Position numbers and translations under genes: made by a program. From the NCBI GenBank assembly GCA_033026295.1, contig CM065170.1, positions 33,302,963 through 33,366,962 on the forward strand: DNA of 64,000 nt. Direction: 5' to 3'. This document shows, in pieces, positions 23,201 to 35,200 of this stretch (within the stretch, counting starts at the first letter, position 1; the number at the start of each line of letters is the position of its first letter). The DNA is from Channa striata (lineage: Eukaryota; Chordata; Actinopteri; Anabantiformes; Channidae). The notes beneath the pieces are model-generated. The model saw nothing but the letters and a program-made list of their open reading frames with translations. It did no database searches and was not told the DNA's origin.

Positions 23201-26200
23201 TCTGGGACGGTCTGTTTTCCGACGGATCAGGTCCTGGTAGTCCACTGTCCACCTCACAGCCGATTGCCAGGATCATGTAAGTTCATTCAGTTCAAAACTG
23301 GAAGATAGCAGTTGACTAGTCTTCTGAGTTAACCCTCCTCTAAAATGGAATCTTTCATGTTTGGGACCTCCTGCTCTCGATGAGAATGTCATAAAATAAC
23401 TTTGCATCGCATATTTAACCAATTTTAATAGTTACTGTAGTTTTGCTGTTTCATTATGAATAAGAACAGTGAGAAGTCAAAAATGTTAAAACACCAATAA
23501 AATCCAGTGCGTGTATTTATATAAAATACACAGGAATCGTGTCTGCACGGGCGTGTGCGTTTAAGACTGCGCCTCTGGTGTCTACTCGCATGTGCACAGT
23601 GTTTAGAGAGTGTGAGCTGCTGCCCTCCAGGGGCCCGCCGGGGCCCATGGGGGCAACGAGGCCATCTGTTACCCACCGTGCACTTGTGTGGTTTCTCCCC
23701 AGTGTGTCGGCGCATGTGAACCACCAGCATGTACTGAGCTTTGAAGGGCTTCTGCTCCCGCGAACAGTCCTCCCAGCGGCACACGAACTCCTTCTTCTCG
23801 CCGTGGATGTGGTCATTATTGATGTGCTGTGGGACACACACACGCATGCGGAGAGAAATGAGCGGTTTTCTGGAGAGAGTTGTCCACTAAGAGGCTCTCA
23901 TGTTGTTGTCGGCAGGATTTTCCTGCAGAAATCCATCTTATCGCAGCAAATCTCAAAGGGCGGCCGCAGTGGAGAACAGCGCTGCAGTCGGACTAATTAG
24001 AACCGTGTAGATTCTTCACATCAGCCCAGACAGAGAGAGAATCGGGAGGTCACCGACATCGGAGGAATCAAAGTTTTTACGTCGTTTTCAAGTATTTTTC
24101 TGAAATTAACATGCGCTTTTTCTCCTCCTGACCTACCGCTTTTTTTTTGGCTTATTCTCATCTTGAAAACCACAAAGTATTCGGCTCTAAACCAGTCTGA
24201 TGTTTGTTTACTTGTTTGAAGAAAAGAAAAATGCCCCCCCTCCAAAAAAATGTGAATATTTTTTTTGCTAATGAATCAAAACTCTACTGATAAACTAATC
24301 CGTTACTGTCTTTGAAAAAACGTTCTTGTAATTAATTTTTTGTGTCCTACCGTTTGATTCTTTGTCTGTCTGTCTGTAGTTGTTCGACTGTTAGCAGCTA
24401 CTTCATACGTGCTTCAAAGTTCGGGAATCACTGCGATAAACTAGAAGAGCTGCTCCTCCAGAGCCAATGAATGAAATTGGAAATGAAATTCCCCTGTGAA
24501 ACTTTTGTTTTACTCTGCCACGCACTTTAAAAGGTGGAAACAGTCAGAGAGGGGAGGAATTTGATTTTAATGAATGAACGACAGCAGTGCCCCCCCCTCC
24601 AGACCATCACTAATCCCCTCAGCCTGCCGCCTTTTTTCTCTCTCTGCTTCAGTGGAAGCGTGGAATGTTTAAGGAGCCTTTAACCAAGACTCTGCATGTT
24701 GCGAAGGGAGGAAAACCTGAGACTGTTTGGGCGGACGACAGTTTTACTCTAGTATCCAGGCAGGTCCTTTCAATGTCACACACTCCCGTGTCCTCACTTA
24801 CGTGGACCAGCTGGTCCTGGGTGTCGTACTCTTTGCTGCAGCCCTCCCAGTGGCAATTGGTCTCATAAACAGCCTCGGGTTCCTGCTTACACTCGTCACG
24901 GTCCACGTCGTCCTTTAGGTCCACCAGGCTGCCGTGATGGTTCTGCGGGGAGCCCAAATCAAACATAAGGTTCATACTAAACATACATTTGTTTTAAATG
25001 TTTGCGACTGACTGGCACGCACCTCTGCTGCCTGAAGAGCATGTTTGCACCGAGCACATATGGAACAGTTTTCGGCCTGACACGCAGCTGCATAATCAGC
25101 TGTTTGTCCATATGTTTGACCTGATATGGACACCAGAGTCACTAAATTATGGATTAAGGCGCACACGTTTCCATCACGCTTCGCCAAAGTTAAAGAGTCG
25201 GGCCTCCGATTTGTTTTGGACGTCCTCCACCACAAACAAACACTCACGTGACTTCTGGTTCAGCTTGTAATTAGGCAGGGCGAGCGCAAACGAACCAAAC
25301 ACCAGAATCTCACGATGTGAACTTTGTGTTTCTGGAGAAAATGATGAGTGTGTGTGATCACACTGCAAGTCAGACAAACGCTCTTCAGATCTGCTTAAAA
25401 CATCTATGAAATACAAAGAAGCTGGATTTTCTTTTCTAATAGAAAGAAAAAGAAAACTTTATATATCCGTACTCATGAGCAGACTCGTTAATCTGAACGT
25501 AATATTTTTTAATTCAAAAACATTTCTACACCAGTTTCTCCTTTAAAGAAATACCCTCAATTTTTAGACATTCAAACTCAAAAAAATGTCTGAAAAGTTT
25601 CTAAAATGACAACAAAAGTTTTTTAAATAAATGTCTCAACAAAAATAGCCACATTTTGCCTAATACGCATCAAAAATGTCTTCAGAATATTAGTTTTGTC
25701 AAAAAAATGCTTGGTGTATATAATGTTATCACGACTTTCCAAATCTCACCTTTGATGAAAGTTTTTCTTACTTTCAAAAAGAAAATGTCCTTATTTAAAA
25801 AAACAAAATAAAAAATCTTCAAACTTTAAATTTTTTTTCCTCTGTGTCTAAAACTCCACGGACAGATGTGCATGGCTTCATATTCATGTGTAAGACAGAA
25901 AGTGACACCCAGTTTCCTGTGCGCCTCCACCAACACACACACACACACACACTCTCTCACACACACAACATGCTGACTGCAGCATGTTTGTCTCTGCCCC
26001 ACGCACGCTATCTTCATCAATTCTGGTGGCCCCAAGACGATTGCTCGTACTGCCGTCCCCATGCATCAAGCCCAAACTTGCCTCGCTATCGGAGAGGAGC
26101 CGCAAATTTGTCAAAAGAAAGAGAAAAAGGCTCCTCAGATGACAATAAAGCCAGGCCAATATTTCATGAAAATGAAGTGCTCTGGCACAGTTTACAGTAG

Positions 26201-29200
26201 CCGGGGAAAGGGGGGGGGGGACCAAATGAATGAATGCAAAGCTCTTATCATGTGGAGTTTTTCTTTATCCGAGATGTGTTTTACAAGGGGGTCACCGGAG
26301 GCTCCGGCTCCCTGGGGCCGTGAGTCAGGCCACGGATCGCAGCACAAACCAAACAACACCAAAAATGACTAGTTTCCAAAAATTCTCATCACATTTCTCC
26401 TAATGTCCTCACAGTCATAAAGTATCCTAAATGTCTAGACTTTCCAAAAATAGCCCCTCTCCCTCAACGACGACCGAAACACCCCGATGTTACAAAAATG
26501 CCCTAAATTTCTAATAATGTCTCGGCTTTCCAGGAAAATACCTAACATGAAAAAAGATCTCCTGAGTTCGCAAAAAAGTCCTCACAGATTTGTCAACAAA
26601 CACCCGGAGTTTATGTGAGAAGCGTTTTCCAGACACAAACGCCGCCACGTCTGCATAATTAGTGTATAGTTGCATATTCGAAGAGACTTACAGAAGCAGA
26701 CTTCCTTAAAATGGGACAGAATTTAGCAGTCCACTAATTCTGAGAATTTCTGGAAAACTGATGTGAAATATTCTGATAATATGTATAAAAGAGGATTTAT
26801 TTCTCGTACCGGCGAACAAGGAGATGAAGGCCTCAGTCCCTCCGTTTCAATCTTGACCTTTGACCTTTTGGTGGTCATGGGGTCAACTGTGCTGCTGACT
26901 GCAGAGTCGTTGCCCGGGTTCTGAGGAGAGAGAGAAAGAGCAGATTCAGTATCAAGATGCTCAAAGGCTAAATGTTCATCGTAGGGTGTAAATATATGAT
27001 GGCCTGTGGCTGCCAGATAAAAGACAACCAAACAGTGTGAACAAAACTGCGGCATTTTTAAGTTTTATTATCACGTACATGCAGACAGACTCAGGTTTCA
27101 ACAGCCTAATAAAACAGGATAAAGTGAAAACACAACAAATCAGAAAGATAAAGAAAGTAATGTTCAAATAAGACAAATGAATTATCCGTTAGCCACATAT
27201 CCCTGTTGTTAATTGATAGATGTTATGGAAGGCAGCGTATCAGCATATCTCCTCCTTCCTGTGCACTCGCTGACCTTTCCCTCACATCTGTAACTACGGT
27301 CTGAGTCAGATTTTAGACGAAGCTCTGACGGGACAGGAGAGGAGAAACCAAGGGACTGTGTAGGCGGACGGAAATGACTGGTCTCTCTCTAACATTGCCC
27401 TCCTTAAAGTTACATACAGTTTTCACGTGCTGAGGCTGAAAAACCACAAATTCCAACGTGGGTGACTAAATGTGGCGGGTAACAATTCTGACGTTAAAAG
27501 GCGAAGAGAACAGACACAAAAAATTATTCAGCTGGTTTGGCTGAGTAATACTAAAAAGGTGAATGTAAAACACAAAGCGCCCGATAATTTAAAGCATTTC
27601 TTTACAAAAGAAACAAAAGGCGTCATTTATTCTATTATTTCTTTTCAGAATAAGATTTCTGTCACTGTGTAAACCCCAGGTTTAATCCCGACCATTAATT
27701 AGGAATGTTTCTTTTTTACCTTTGGTGTCAGGTCGCTGCTGTGGAGCGACGTGGGTAGTGGCGAGAGGCCGAGGCCCGACTGGCGACTGGTGAAGGTTGG
27801 CGGAGGCTGGATGAGGGGCGGAGTGTGGCCAAAGGTGCTGAGCCCCCGCTGCTGGGAGAGGAGCTGCTGGTAGGCCACAGGGTTGATGGGATGAGGGAAG
27901 GGGAAGGACGGGCTGTGAAAAGGAAACAAAACCGAAATTTACTGGTGATTGATTTACTGATTGATTATTTAGCTTTAAACAGAAACAGACGGAGGGAAAC
28001 TCTATTTAATGAGAAACAAAATGAGGACACGTAAGAAGAGAAAGTAGACAGACAAAAGCAGAGGTAGGATGAAAATGATGTTAGGGAACAAAAGGAGGAC
28101 GTAGGGAAGGAAAAAAGAAGCTAGTAAACACTAAAGGAGGGCAGAAAGAGAGTTAAAGGAAGTATGTAGGAGGTATCGAAGAGAGAAGGTGCCATGGAGG
28201 GGAACGAGGGGGCGAATGACTTACCTGAGTCCTCCCACTGACAGGTGTCCGTAGGAGCTGCTGGCGGCCGAGCTGGAGCGCGAGTTGTTGATGTAAGCCA
28301 CCAGCGAGTTGGGCGAGGTGCGGATCATGGTCTGGAGGTCGATGCTGGCGTCAGACAGCGGCGAAATGGACAGGGCCCTCTTCCTGCTGAGCCTGGGCGT
28401 CAGTCTGGGGCTGGAGAACCGCGACACTGCAGGACACACAGGTGGGTCAACACTGACGTTCTGCTGTAACAAGTTACAAGGAACAGGCGAGAGGAGATGT
28501 AACCGTGACAACGACATCCCTCATAACCCATCTGTCCACCGCCGAGGCGGAGACGCCTCCTGCTCACCCGTGAGACTCCAAACCCTCTCGATCTGAACGA
28601 ATGATGGCTGGAATGTAAAGAGTCACTCCTCGCCGCTGCATCAGTATTGAACGTTGAGGTGGGAGGTTGTGATTGATGCCGCCGCGGCCTCCCCGCGACA
28701 CTCGCGCCCCACAGAGACTGTACGACTGTGTCAAGAAGAGCTCAGGATGGATTCATAGCAAATCCACAGCGGAGTGACGGAAACGGAGCCTTGCAGCGGA
28801 TTGTATTAAATAAATCTCACACCGTGTGTTTGAGCTGCGAGCTTTGCTCGATTCCAGGACACGGCAGCCAGAAATGACTTTAACTGACTCATTTGGAGAC
28901 GTGACTTAGTTTCCACAAACTTCCTGCAGCTACTGCATGTGGATAATAATCAGGTATTTTATAGAAATCACACAATTCACCACCGTTATGAAGTCTTCAA
29001 AGACAATGTCGTTGTTCCCAAACTGTGAAGCTGTTCTGACATCTGAGCACGTGCGGTGACCCTGTTAACATTCACACATAACTAATCAATCTTGCTGCGG
29101 TAATTCCCCGCAATTACTTGAGATAAACATCGCACAGCCTGCGTTGTACTTCACCATGGTAAATGAGGGCAATTTACAGAGAATTGATTTCAACTGAAGG

Positions 29201-32200
29201 GAAAAGTATGTAGAGCGATCTGATCGATCTAAATGCAGACTTCTGCTTCTTCTTCTTCAGCTGTTCGGTGGCTCTAAACTTCCTGTTGTAACAAGTCCAA
29301 TAAACCTCAATATTTTAATAATGTTTATTTGTAATACGTCTCGGGTAAACGAAGGGCTCGGTTCTTCTTTCCTCGTTCCACTGTCTGACTGTTGGTGGCA
29401 GCAACGTGCAAAAGACGCCTAATGATACACCAGGAAATGGCAGTGAAGAAGAAGAGGACGCAAACGCTAGAAACAATATTACTGATCTGTTGCCAACCTT
29501 TGCTGATCGGTTTATAAAGAAGCACGTGGCGTGGCCCAAAGCTCCACTTCCTGTCACAGCTGAGGCTTATTTTCAGCGAGACGTTCGGCGTGCAATCGCG
29601 CCGATCCATTAAGCGCCATCCTTAATGACGGGGGCTAGAAGGTTGTTTCTCAGCGGCTAAGCAGCTCCTGCAGTACAAATCTGCAACATGTGTTATCTGT
29701 TTAGAAATTGGTGCTCTGAGACTTGAGACCTGGGGGCATATGGAATTTAAATGATGATCTAACAAATGCACAGCAGAGAAAAACATCACCGCTCTGTCTC
29801 AGCTCGGAGCTTTATTACCAACAGCTTTTACCATTTTGGGGGGCGGGTGTCGTGGGACGCTAATTTGGATGTTTAACCAGCTAAAGTTGAGACGTAGCTC
29901 AGGTTGATGGCGGCGGGAGGGGGGCAGGTGTGTTCTTTCTGTTATCAGTGATCGCGGCGGCTCAGACGAAGCCGTTCAGACCTGGCAGCCGTATTCATCT
30001 CTGTTACTTCCTCTCACCTCTGGGGAGATGTGTTTATTAATGTGCCACTTCCCCCCTGATAAATGGACCAATGGAAACACTCGGCTCCGCTCGCTCGCCA
30101 CCTCCCCCCTCCCCTACACCCCCCTCAGCCCCTCCATTGTGATTTATATCAGCGGCCGCCACAGGGAGAGAGAGGAGGAGTGATTTGGAGTCTGACTGAG
30201 TGTGTGTGAGTGTGTGTGAGTGTGTGTGAGTGTGTGTGAGTGTGTGTGAGTGTGTGCGCTGCAGCCCCTGAGGCTGTTGTTGGCTCTGTGGTCTGTGTGT
30301 AACCGAACCGTTAGAAGGCAGAAGGCTGCAGGTTCAAACTGGGCAACTAAACTCTAACAGCAGATACACTTTGTAAGAAACTCTTTATTAAAGTCACTAA
30401 TTCATCAGAATATCCCGAATTCTTTCTTTTTCCACCAAAAAATTGCAAGTCTTTGTCTTTTCCCCCCTTCAACCAGAGTCTGACATCACACACGACATCT
30501 TTATTTGGCTTTGAACAAATCCACTCTCTGTCTGACCTGAACCCCTTAATCAAAAACTGCCGGCTCTCGTGTGTCCTCCGTCCTCCCCAACTACCTCTTT
30601 GCTGGGCTGTTTGCATTAATCCGAATGGACTGCGTCCAAAGATGGTCCAACAGTGAAAACATAATCACGGCCGCAGACACACAGTTGGTTTGTTGTGTCT
30701 CGCATGCGCATGACTGACAATTATATTCGAAACATGCCAAAGATTTGTCAGCAGGCGAGAGTAAGAACTTCCCAAAAAAAAGTTAGTTTTTCCATGAGCT
30801 GACCTATTGAAGTGCACCACCACCACCACCATCATCATCAGTGAGAACATCTTTTGGAGGAATGGTCCCCGTGTGCTGCCAGAACAGCATCAGTGCACCT
30901 TGGCGCTGGTTCTACAAGTGTGTGCGACTCCACGTTCTTTCAAACGATGTTCTCTCATCTGGATGTGCTGATGACGGTGAACGAGATGTGTCAAGCTGGT
31001 CCGGAATAACTCTGGGTGCATCCGTGCACAGGTACTCATATAGTTAGTAGACTGGACAAATACCACTACGGCTCAGGTGACCTCAGTCCATCAATGGCTC
31101 CATGAGAAAAACAAGGCGCAGATGCTTCATGTGCATGGCAGAAACCAAACCACAGTGGAGACAGAAGAACCAGTTAAAAGCTTTGTCATCAACAGTAACT
31201 ACTGTAAGTTCTCATCATGTCCCAAACAGGATGGACGTGCTGGGTAGAACCCTGTTACTGCTCGCCCTCTGTCTTCTCACTGAACAGTGACGTTTTGGCA
31301 GGACGGAGCCAAACGTGCTTTCCGTTCGCCTCGGCCTCAGCGCCTGCACAGTGTCTGAGACGGCTGGAAACGAAGTTATGACAGCTTTAGTGAGCCCCCA
31401 GCTTCACGGCGCTGGCGGCCTGCCATCGCTCTCGGCAGCGCGAGTTTGGCCTCCGACACCACAACACAGCAGACTCATTCACAGCCCTGCGCTGGCTCCG
31501 TCTGCTGAGCCTGCAGGGAAAGGGTTTAACGCGGCCTGACGGCAGCCGAAGGTGCTTGTCCCCGCTTGGATGGCGTAGAAACTAGAAGCCTGTGCATTTG
31601 TGTTTGCCACATTTGAGGCAGACGTACAATTTTCTTTTGAAAAATTGCATCAGCTTCAGATGATCGGCATAAACAGAGTTATGACATCCAACCACGTCTA
31701 AGGCCACGTTTAGACTGCAGTAGGTTCTGATGAACCTTAAATTACAAGTTACTCTGGACTGGATTTTGGACTCAAACTTGTCTCCGTGGATTGTAAATCC
31801 CATCTCACTGGCACCTTAAAGTTTTTACTTTGTCACAAATAGGGAAATGATTTTGCCGCCAGGTTGAAAACACGTATGTTCACGTAAACGTGAAACAGAC
31901 TTCCAGCGTTTCCGTGTCAATGCCAAACTTAGACTATAAGAGCCGTCAACCTAATGCAGTGAAAAACATCACGCCCTGCCACCTCTGAAGTCAGGTATTA
32001 AGCAGTGAAATCATCATTGCAGCATTGTGCAGCCGCTATAAGACCAGTGTCCAGTCCCTGTCCACCAAGACAACGTCTATGGGGGGGTTTTTCTAGTGTG
32101 AGTGGTGGAGTGTGTGTGTTCATCTCGAATCAACAGGTCAGTGAATAGTTGTGCAGGGTAACAGGCAGGTGGACGTTATGACGAGACAGATGTCGTCTCT

Positions 32201-35200
32201 GGAGTTGCTCTCCTCTCAGACGTGGCTGCCCCGTAAGGTGGCGAGCCAAGCAGGCGTCCGGTGCCTCAGCTACACCAGCCGTGCCCCGCGACGTGGTGCG
32301 CGGGACACGATTTTGTGTAGAAGTGCTACTGGAGACTCTGCAGGGGGAAACGCTGGGCAGCGAGCGGCTGATACCTGAAGGCCCTCGGCCGTTTGAAGTT
32401 GTCTGACATGAAAAATGGATACAAGGCTTTTTTATTTATACGCCGCTCCTCTGATCTTTGTTTCATGGGCTCCATGGCTTGATAGGAATTTCATTCTCCT
32501 TAATCAGTGTCAAAGCAGCTCATTCGATAGAAGAGGGTGGGCTGCTGGAGACTTTCCTTTAACTGCACAACCTCGCTGCGAGCTCCCACATTGGCTTGGT
32601 CAAAACAGCGGAATTGTCCTTTAGTGGTGCAGCTGCATGACAAAGTGGGCTGACATTCACCAGCAGCTGCAGGAGGAGGGAGTCTCAGCCCGTTGTCTCT
32701 GCAGCCACCGTGTGTCGGAATTAGCTAAAAGTTCCTTTTAGAGTCACCTTAACACTGATTAGTCTTAATACAGGAACAATATTCACCATATTAATCGATA
32801 ATGGAAACAAAATGCAACAGAACAGTGGTATAACTCAGAGAGCGATCATTTGGGTTTTCTAGTTTCACGTTAATTTGATTTTATGAACTTGTAAACTGGA
32901 CCTGAAAGCATCAGTTCATGTCTGAACAGAACCTGACGTGATTGTAGCTTTATCGACACATTTGCACGTTCTAGGCTTTTTTGTGCATTTTGATTTTAAA
33001 CAGCTGGTTTAAATGAAATACTTGATGTCACATTAGACTCGATGAATGTGTGGTGATTTAGGTCAGTGTTTCTCAAAAAGGGATACGCAAGTTCATTTCA
33101 TAAATCAGTTTAAAAACAATATTTGTGCAAAATTTCTACAATAGATATAATTCAAATTTAATAAACAACATTTTAAGTTCAGTGTGCCCATTTTCAATGC
33201 ACAGTAACAGCAATGCAGCTGAAAACTCACATTATTTTAAAACCAATAACTAAACCAGTTATAAACAAATATTTATGAATTTCTAACTACAATTTAAAAA
33301 AAAAGTTTGAGAACCACTAGTTGTTCTGGTCTAGGGGCCAAAAATGAACGTTGTAAAAATGATTATTTTGGTCAAAGAAAGAGTTGAGTTCGTGGTCAAA
33401 TGACGGGTCGTGTTGTTTTTAAGCAGTTACCTGAGCTGACGTCATAGTGAATAATTACACATCGAACACGCGTGATCCTTAGTGAATGTTGGACACCACT
33501 CAAAGTTAAACAACCAGCTCCACCCGCTTCAACATTCATTCATCAGCGCGTGTCTGATGAAAACAGCAGAATCAGAGCTGAAACCGGCGATAAACGTGCT
33601 ACCAAATTGAACCTAGCGACTAAAATGTGCTGGAACTTAGTTTCTCACCGTCAATGGGCGTGATGTACTCGGACAGGTGGGCCCCTGCGGTGGCACCGGC
33701 CCCCTGCATGAGCAGCTCACTGTAGGGGCTTCGGTGGCTGGTCATCAGGTGGTAGTAGTCGGCCGGAGTGGCCCCGGGAGGAGGGGGCGGAAGCCCGAAC
33801 AGTCCGCGCTCCTTCAGATGCTCATGGGCCACTGCAGAAGGAGAGAGAGCGGGAGCAGAGGTGGTGAGGCTGGACAAGGGAGGATGGAAGGGTGGAGTGA
33901 GCGGGGTGACATTCCTGATGTGCTACGCCTCTCGCTGAGATCTCTGAATGGAGTGAGGGGCTGATGGGGTGGGATCACCCATGTGCACTGGTCTGAGGCG
34001 GCGGTAGTAGCTTTTCTTTGTTCGGGCGCTAACACTGGAGTATTAATATTTAGTTCTTACTGCGCACTTGCTGCATCCTAAAGTCATTTGAATCAAAGAG
34101 TCTGAGAAGAACATGTCTACACTGAGCAGTGGATTTTGTTCACTGTGTGCGTGGGATCGCCTGCCCTGCGCCGGTCCTAACGTCCATACAGGAAACTGCT
34201 TTTAAAAGTGTCAGCACCAATAAGACTGAGAGATGAACTGGTTTTTCACCTAGTTCCCCTTCTGCCCTCCTGGAGATGCTGGTTTGCAAACCCCCCCGTG
34301 TTTCAGGGACTCCGCCTCCCGCCCTCGACTCCTTAGTGACCTTTCAGGTGACGTGAAACTTTGGGGTGTAACAGAGAGCAGACGCTGTGCTCGTAGTGAC
34401 TTCACAGGCGAAGTACTTGCCCTTAGCGCTCCCTTAAGGGATCACATTTCCCCTTAAAATAAAAAGTTCTGAACGATGAGGAAGGCAGCAGATAAAGACC
34501 AGAGCATGTTTCTTAATCAAATGAAACTCTGTGGGAAATAAGACAGAGAGCAGAAACAAAGACTCCAGATGATGACAGGATGTTATATTAGTGGACACAA
34601 AAAGAAGGTCACCTGGAACACATAAAACCCGACAGCCTCGTCTATTTGAATTCCCTTCGCTGCAAATAACCCCCCCACCCAATTCTTTTTCCTTTTACGC
34701 AGCTTTATCACAGCCAGATCTCAGGTGCGGCCGCTTATTTAACTTTAAAAGCATTGCCACATTAGCTCTGACACACTGTAAAAGAAGATTTATATCCCGT
34801 CCTGCTGCTCGAATCTGTTGCTGTAACTCAGCGCTGAAGAAAAAAGTTGTCATCACGTCCCTCTAACTGTGGGAGTGTGGATGAGTATTTGCCAGCGCTG
34901 TTTTCCTTTAAATGGCTCCCTCTCACTATCAAAGCTCCAGGGGGCACAGGTCACTTTATTTCACTGCAAATATTGTTTTTTAATAAACTCTATGTTCCCA
35001 CTGTGGGATGCTTATTGTAAAGCATCTGAATTTCCAGCGTTTCCATTTCAACGCCAAACTTAAACTATAAGAGCCGTCAACCAGCAGCTAAAAGTTTGTT
35101 TGATTTCAAATTGAACACTTCTGGCCTTCACGTCCCCAAATCAGAGCAAATGGGAAGAAGAAATGACCTCACAGCATCTTGTGGCTTAACATCCAAATAA

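Larger units (their letters stand above)
20261..27719 (-). other. gli2: GLI2 introns between coding exons 6 and 13
   Basis: Short GT-AG introns: 27719-26921, 26809-24943, 24801-23827, 23676-22901, 22735-22612, 22332-20898 and 20548-20261. Apart from the minisatellite and (CA)n block at 25.5-26.65 kb, no other gene is visible. Confidence 0.85.
28427..33648 (-). other. gli2: GLI2 intron between coding exons 4 and 5
   Basis: 5.2 kb intron. It contains a GAGTGTGTGT repeat, a possible tRNA-derived fragment, a candidate non-coding element (32.4-32.62 kb) and a hAT-type MITE. Around 28.6-30.0 kb and 30.4-31.9 kb I see nothing specific. Confidence 0.85.

Noticed and set aside
23623..23636. CTCF-like motif on the - strand beside zinc-finger exon 9
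   Set aside because: Two mismatches to the core, including the usually conserved sixth position; not better than background in GC-rich DNA.
23539..24000. 153-residue + strand frame across the GLI2 locus
   Set aside because: It is the antisense shadow of the conserved zinc-finger exon at 23677-23826.
30197..30256. Regular GAGTGTGTGT array considered as CRISPR-like
   Set aside because: The units are contiguous with no spacers; it is a simple tandem repeat in a vertebrate genome.
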